In this document: in pieces, positions 5,834 through 8,986 of the stretch
How the letters are laid out: every line of letters begins with the position of its first letter
How positions within the stretch are numbered: the stretch's first letter is position 1
From: Muribaculaceae bacterium
GTDB taxonomy: Bacteria > Bacteroidota > Bacteroidia > Bacteroidales > Muribaculaceae
Length of the DNA stretch: 8,986 nucleotides
Direction of reading: 5' to 3'
Assembly (NCBI GenBank): GCA_902836725.1
Contig: CADFRV010000098.1
Location: 1 to 8,986 of the forward strand
Program-made: the position numbers and the translations under genes
Notes under the pieces: model-generated
What the model saw: only the letters and a program-made list of their open reading frames with translations
Told to the model about the DNA's origin: nothing
Database searches by the model: none

Positions 5834-7120
5834 TCATGGACGCGATATTTCTGCCGAGAGCATGCGATGGCCGAAACGGCAGTAGATGCACTTGCTTTTT
5901 TCGCAATACTCCCGGCGCAGTTCTATGCAGGCCTGTGATGTGAATGCATCGCGGCACTCAAGTCCGGCCGCTCCGAAAAGCCTTACGATTGAATTGTTTT
6001 CCGGAGCGAGATGCTGCAGAATCTCCACAGATTTTTCCATGCCGCTGAAATCCTGGAGTGTCATCTGACGCGCATGCAGCAGCGGCACTGCCACATTTAT
6101 AAGAAGCGTATCGACAGAATCGCGGCTGAGGGCTGCGGCACGGCTTCCCGGCGCGCTATCGCGGAATGTGAAGTGTGTGGCCCAGAAGCCCTGCAGCTCC
6201 ACAGTGAAGAGCTTGCGCAACTGTTCCACGGAATTGCAGTCGCAGATTTTCCCGACAAGATAAAAACCCCTGTGGATCATCTCGGCCAACAGGGCGATGC
6301 GGCGGTGAGGGAAGTTATGGGGGCGCGTGCGTGCCATTTTCCATGCAAGCGATGGGGGCCTGACCTGGAATTTATGGGCCATGAACAGATATTCCTGTCT
6401 GAGACGGGTGGTGTATGGGTCTTCTCCCGGCTCCTGCCCGGGGATAAGCCCTGCCTGTCCGAACAGAAGTGCCTCCACTGTAAGCAATTCATCGGCATGC
6501 TTGTTAAGAAACTGCAGCGGCATCCTTTTGGCAAGTATCTCGAAAGGCTCGCTGTTGAGGCCGAAACCGAGTCCGCGCGCAAGCGTTATAAACGCGGCTC
6601 CCTCCCAGTATCCGGCCGTCTCTTTTACGAGCGACAGTATCCTCTCGCTTTTGCGGTATAGCCGCTCCATAGCCAGGGCAGTGATCCAATCGGTGCGGTA
6701 AATGGCCGGTATAGCCGCGAGAGTATCGCGGCAAGGAAGTCCGCGGACGGCATCGCGCAGCAGGGAGTTGCATCTTTGCGCGGCCTGCGGGGTGCATCTG
6801 AGCACGGTCTGCGGTATTACAGAACCGTCGTGGCGACGGACTACCGCATCATTTTCCTGCACCACATGAAGAATAACCGAGTCATATGCAGGGTCAGAAT
6901 CATGATGGTGACGGTACCAGTCAGACGCTTTCACATGGATCTCGATATTGCCGGCCCATGTCTGTCCGTCGATACAGACAGTAGCATTGAAAAAATCGGG
7001 ACCCGCATCGGGATTGAGCCTGCCCTGGTTGATGACAACCAGTCGCCGCCCGTCGACAGTGGTCATTCCGGGACGCACACCGAAACCATGCTGCCAGACA
7101 AATTGCATCAGCTTTTCCAT
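5834..7120 (-). CDS. DUF2851-like conserved protein of unknown function
   Basis: The 428-residue product resembles the DUF2851 proteins common in Bacteroidota; no function is known to me. The start MEKLMQFVWQHGF matches the family's typical beginning. The frame stays open to an ATG at 7240, but that would add 40 unconserved residues. A conserved-looking block, GRLNPDAGPDF (33-43) through GNIEIH (57-62) and SDWYRHHHDSDPAYDSVILHVV (66-87), is rich in Asp, Glu and His. The C-terminus carries C406-x4-C411-x2-C414 followed by FG, a possible metal-binding cluster. No signal peptide or membrane segment is evident. It converges on folK with 6 bases between stops and stands alone on its strand. The family assignment is from memory of these motifs. 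Confidence 0.85.
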   Translation of the reverse strand: MEKLMQFVWQHGFGVRPGMTTVDGRRLVVINQGRLNPDAGPDFFNATVCIDGQTWAGNIEIHVKASDWYRHHHDSDPAYDSVILHVVQENDAVVRRHDGSVIPQTVLRCTPQAAQRCNSLLRDAVRGLPCRDTLAAIPAIYRTDWITALAMERLYRKSERILSLVKETAGYWEGAAFITLARGLGFGLNSEPFEILAKRMPLQFLNKHADELLTVEALLFGQAGLIPGQEPGEDPYTTRLRQEYLFMAHKFQVRPPSLAWKMARTRPHNFPHRRIALLAEMIHRGFYLVGKICDCNSVEQLRKLFTVELQGFWATHFTFRDSAPGSRAAALSRDSVDTLLINVAVPLLHARQMTLQDFSGMEKSVEILQHLAPENNSIVRLFGAAGLECRDAFTSQACIELRREYCEKSKCIYCRFGHRMLSAEISRP

Positions 7121-7209
7121 GATATTATGATATATGCATACCGGCCAGAGGACAAAAGCACCGCCGCTTGATGTAGCCAAACTCTCCCGGTCAGATTCTA
7201 TACGTGTAT

Positions 7210-7217
7210 CAAAATTA
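7210..7217 (-). promoter_or_regulatory. Candidate -7 element of the DUF2851-like gene
   Basis: Read on the minus strand this is TAATTTTG, a full match to TAnnTTTG. No TTTG was found 19-21 bases upstream, so the promoter is only half supported. If used, transcription would start around 7200-7205, leaving about 80 bases of leader before the ATG at 7120 and excluding the in-frame ATG at 7240. Confidence 0.4.
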
Positions 7218-7323
7218 ATGAAAAAATTGGAATTTACCATGTCGGAAGGCTACAGAAGGAATTATTTATAAAAACAACACGAAAAACAACAGCGTTCACA
7301 ACGTCTTGTCTGCTCTTTTTCTT

Positions 7324-7331
7324 TAATTTTG
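7324..7331 (+). promoter_or_regulatory. Candidate -7 element of the membrane AraC-type regulator
   Basis: TAATTTTG matches TAnnTTTG in full. The -33 position has no good TTTG; the nearest is CTTG at 7305-7308, with a short 15-base spacing. A start near 7335-7340 would give the regulator gene a long leader of about 230 bases. A weak -33 element would fit a promoter that needs an activator, but that is inference. Confidence 0.45.
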
Positions 7332-7355
7332 CAATCAATAAGACGGATGCGCCTG

Positions 7356-7376
7356 ACAGCTTTGCTGTAATACAGC
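7356..7376 (+). promoter_or_regulatory. Overlapping inverted repeats ACAGC / GCTGT / ACAGC
   Basis: ACAGC (7356-7360), GCTGT (7364-7368) and ACAGC (7372-7376) are spaced by three bases each. The middle copy can pair with either neighbour. The right-hand pair extends to the 15-base near-perfect palindrome TGCTGTAATACAGCA (7363-7377). It lies 25-46 bases after the candidate -7 element. It could be an operator for a dimeric regulator or a pair of mutually exclusive RNA hairpins. Confidence 0.45.
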
Positions 7377-7433
7377 AGACTAACATGCGATTTTTTGCAG
7401 TATATTATTTTTACATGTGTCGGAGCGGTTATA

Positions 7434-7448
7434 TGCGTCTTTTACGCA
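7434..7448 (+). other. Small hairpin in the regulator leader
   Basis: TGCGT (7434-7438) pairs with ACGCA (7444-7448) around the loop CTTTT. Two more pairs are possible beyond one mismatch. No T tract follows, so it is not a terminator. The function is unknown. Confidence 0.35.
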
Positions 7449-7500
7449 CATACATCTGATATTATTCCTTTAAAACCTCATAACATTACCGTCTGATTGC

Positions 7501-7511
7501 GCTGTCACAGC
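7501..7511 (+). promoter_or_regulatory. Inverted repeat GCTGT-C-ACAGC
   Basis: This 11-base palindrome uses the same half-site as the cluster at 7356-7376, about 135 bases further down and 55 bases before the regulator's start codon. The shared half-site suggests a second binding site for the same factor, possibly allowing looping or a transcriptional roadblock. It is short enough that chance is not excluded. Confidence 0.35.
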
Positions 7512-7566
7512 TGATTTGCCGATCTGATAACGTAGAAATTAACCGCCAAAACCAAAAGAAACCGAC

Positions 7567-8700
7567 ATGTTGCCCTGCCCTCATCAAATTTTGATTTCAT
7601 ATGTGTCCACAGCCATACTGGTCACATTGGCAGTAGTCCTGGCGGGGTTGCCGACACCCCGTTCACGCCGGTGGCTGAGGTGGTCGATTTCACGATGGTT
7701 CATGGTATCCACTTTCAGCGCGCTTGCAGTGGTAAGCTACCTGATGGCTCCCTGCGACGATGCGGTATGGCAGAAAACAGTGGTCATCTGGGACACAAGC
7801 TTTCAGGCACTCCTGCTGGCAGCCACCGCCACCACACTCGTGGCACCGCTTGAGGTCACCACACGCCGCATAATCTGGCAGATCATATTCATCATGCTCA
7901 TGGCGGCGCAGCTTATAGCCGTGCAGATCTATTCCCCTGAAGCATATTATTTCAGCTACGCGCTGTTTATTGTATTCTTCCTGTTCCAGGTGAAATATTA
8001 CGTAGGCCGTTTCAGACGATTCTACAAGAACACAGAGAGCGCGCTGTATGTGCACTACGACGACGAGGAGTCGTCCATACATCTGCGCCCAGTACTGCGC
8101 ATCTTCTACAGCGCTGTGGCAATCGGCGGAGTGATGCTTATCATCTTCCTGCTCCCCATGTCTTCGGAGCTCTACACCTCCCTGGTGGTTCTCTACACCG
8201 TATATTATACATGGATCTGCGTCACCATGATCGGCTACCGCATAAAGGGAGACTATATCATCAAGATCGTAGGCGAACCGGCCACTGCGCCAGCGGCTAC
8301 AGAACTGCACTCCGCAGACAGCACCGCATCAGATACATCCACGCAGTCCATCGCATCGCACTACGACAAGCTCGAGGAGGCACTGCGCCACTGGGCGGAG
8401 CAGAAAGGATTTATAGAGAGCGACGTCACCACCGAGCAGCTTGCCGAGCGGATGGGAGTGTCGCGAAACGAATTCATCACTTACTTCCAGCAAGTGCACA
8501 ATACCACATTCCGAAGCTGGCGTATGCGCCTGAGGCTTGAAGAAGCCGAACGCCTCATCCGGTCCACTCCCGGATTGCAGGTAAGCTGCCTTTATGAATT
8601 GGTGGGATTCAACGACCGAAGCAACTTCCACACCAAATTCACCGAATTCACCGGCATGACTCCCCGCGCATATCAGCAGGAAAACGGCCCCAAAAGCTGA
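7567..8700 (+). CDS. Membrane-anchored AraC-family transcriptional regulator
   Basis: The 377-residue product has an integral membrane N-terminal half and a C-terminal DNA-binding domain. Likely membrane helices are near residues 9-29, 42-61, 72-94, 102-122, 128-146, 178-198 and 203-224. A charged segment (147-176) interrupts them. A Ser/Thr/Ala-rich linker (about 236-262) leads to two AraC-type helix-turn-helix units: TTEQLAERMGVSRNEFITYF (288-307), and a second around 338-362 containing YELVGFNDRSNFHTKFTEF. The family's GFxxxSxFxxxFKxxxGxTPxxY signature is present as a variant ending in TGMTPRAY (362-369). It probably senses a membrane or periplasmic signal and acts on DNA from the membrane; the ligand and targets are not visible. 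It is monocistronic here. The repeats in its leader may reflect autoregulation. Confidence 0.88.
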   Translation: MLPCPHQILISYVSTAILVTLAVVLAGLPTPRSRRWLRWSISRWFMVSTFSALAVVSYLMAPCDDAVWQKTVVIWDTSFQALLLAATATTLVAPLEVTTRRIIWQIIFIMLMAAQLIAVQIYSPEAYYFSYALFIVFFLFQVKYYVGRFRRFYKNTESALYVHYDDEESSIHLRPVLRIFYSAVAIGGVMLIIFLLPMSSELYTSLVVLYTVYYTWICVTMIGYRIKGDYIIKIVGEPATAPAATELHSADSTASDTSTQSIASHYDKLEEALRHWAEQKGFIESDVTTEQLAERMGVSRNEFITYFQQVHNTTFRSWRMRLRLEEAERLIRSTPGLQVSCLYELVGFNDRSNFHTKFTEFTGMTPRAYQQENGPKS

Positions 8701-8755
8701 CCACGCCCCTACCCACACAACTACATTACCCCCTCCACATTAGACATACCCTACA

Positions 8756-8796
8756 GGCGCTGCGCTTTCCCTTAAGCACAGCGCCGCAATGTTTTT
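8756..8796 (+). terminator. Terminator-like hairpin after the AraC-type regulator
   Basis: GGCGCTG (8756-8762) pairs with CAGCGCC (8779-8785). After one C-A mismatch, GCTT (8764-8767) pairs with AAGC (8774-8777) around a 6-base loop. Five T residues (8792-8796) follow, but 6 bases beyond the stem. The stem is strong and the T tract imperfect, so it is probably a terminator of moderate efficiency. The 55 bases between the stop codon and the stem hold nothing else recognisable. Confidence 0.65.
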
Positions 8797-8811
8797 GTGC
8801 GCCCGGGGCGG

Positions 8812-8842
8812 TGTGCCGTCTCATATATATGATATATATTTG
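8812..8842 (+). promoter_or_regulatory. Promoter of the right-edge small gene, overlapped by an AT palindrome
   Basis: TATATTTG (8835-8842) is a full match to the -7 consensus TAnnTTTG. TGTG (8812-8815), 19 bases upstream, matches three of four positions of the -33 element. A transcript would start near 8847-8850, leaving a very short leader before the ATG at 8858. A 17-base palindrome, ATATATAT-G-ATATATAT (8823-8839), covers the spacer and half of the -7 element, the position expected for a repressor operator. Confidence 0.6.
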
Positions 8843-8857
8843 CTAAAAATAAGACTT

Positions 8858-8986
8858 ATGGATACATCATTATCAAATGCAAAAAGAAGAAAGGTCATTG
8901 ATATACCGGAACAAACGTTCAGGACTTTATCAGTAAGAGCTGCGGCTTCCGGAACTAATCTGAAAGCTTTTATTGAGAAAATGTTA
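8858..8986 (+). CDS. Small protein, possible ribbon-helix-helix/antitoxin type (cut by window end)
   Basis: An ATG at 8858 opens a frame of 43 codons that is still open at the window end. The visible protein begins MDTSLSNAKRRKVIDIP, then EQTFRTLSVRAAASGTNLKA. A basic patch, a short beta-like VIDIP strand and two amphipathic helices resemble the ribbon-helix-helix layout. They also resemble small Bacteroidota proteins often found beside toxin genes. Its G+C is about 36% by hand count, with AGA, TTA and ATA codons rare in the neighbouring genes, so recent acquisition is plausible. The start is supported by a promoter ending about 15 bases upstream. The downstream partner, if any, is outside the window, so the antitoxin role is only a suggestion. 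Confidence 0.6.
   Translation, partial: MDTSLSNAKRRKVIDIPEQTFRTLSVRAAASGTNLKAFIEKML

Larger units (their letters stand above)
7121..7566. other. Divergent intergenic region with repeats
   Basis: These 446 AT-rich bases separate the DUF2851-like gene from the membrane regulator. No coding sequence was recognised. It holds a candidate -7 element for each direction (7210-7217 leftward, 7324-7331 rightward). The presumed leader of the regulator gene contains five copies of the half-site GCTGT/ACAGC, one small hairpin (7434-7448) and three copies of TCTGAT. Individual sites are listed separately. Confidence 0.6.

Noticed and set aside
6011..6661. Open frame of 216 codons antisense to the DUF2851-like gene
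   Set aside because: No recognisable domain and no supporting promoter; the minus-strand protein matches family motifs along its full length.
7121..7240. N-terminal extension of the DUF2851-like protein from ATG 7240
   Set aside because: The family begins at MEKLMQF, and the candidate -7 element (7210-7217) lies downstream of that ATG on the minus strand.
1..8986. CRISPR arrays, insertion sequences and transposases
   Set aside because: No array of regularly spaced repeats, no transposase-like protein and no paired terminal repeats were seen.

Overview
The window reads as chromosomal DNA from a G+C-rich member of the Bacteroidales. Upstream regions carry the Bacteroidota-type promoter pattern (TTTG, about 20 bases, TAnnTTTG). 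Start codons lack Shine-Dalgarno sequences and are preceded by A-rich stretches. A DUF2851-type gene and a membrane-anchored AraC-type regulator, both familiar from this phylum, are present. The base composition would suit the Muribaculaceae (S24-7), but that family-level placement is a guess.

Left part (1-356): the 3' half of a tRNA-Pro with anticodon GGG, its intrinsic terminator, then a clear promoter (233-264). The promoter feeds a leader of roughly 85 bases that can fold into two strong consecutive hairpins.

Main operon (357-5827, + strand): rimP (30S maturation), nusA (transcription elongation/termination factor), infB (translation initiation factor IF-2) and folK (folate biosynthesis). 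The gaps are 65, 93 and 33 bases and no internal promoter or terminator was seen, so one transcript is likely. The first three genes are the classical rimP-nusA-infB core. folK follows in the same reading frame as infB and starts with TTG.

Middle (5834-7120, - strand): a conserved protein of the DUF2851 type, converging on folK with only 6 bases between the stop codons. Its experimental function is unknown to me.

Right part (7121-8986): a 446-base divergent intergenic region holds candidate -7 elements in both directions and a cluster of short inverted and direct repeats. It is followed by a 377-residue membrane protein with a C-terminal AraC-type DNA-binding domain (7567-8700) and a terminator-like hairpin. 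The window ends inside a small gene (from 8858) of clearly lower G+C, preceded by a promoter overlapped by an AT palindrome. It may be a ribbon-helix-helix-like or antitoxin-type protein and may mark the start of an accessory segment.

Most of the window is core housekeeping sequence. The parts most likely to reward a second look are the structured rimP leader, the repeat-rich leader of the membrane regulator, the infB-folK junction and the low-G+C gene at the right edge.
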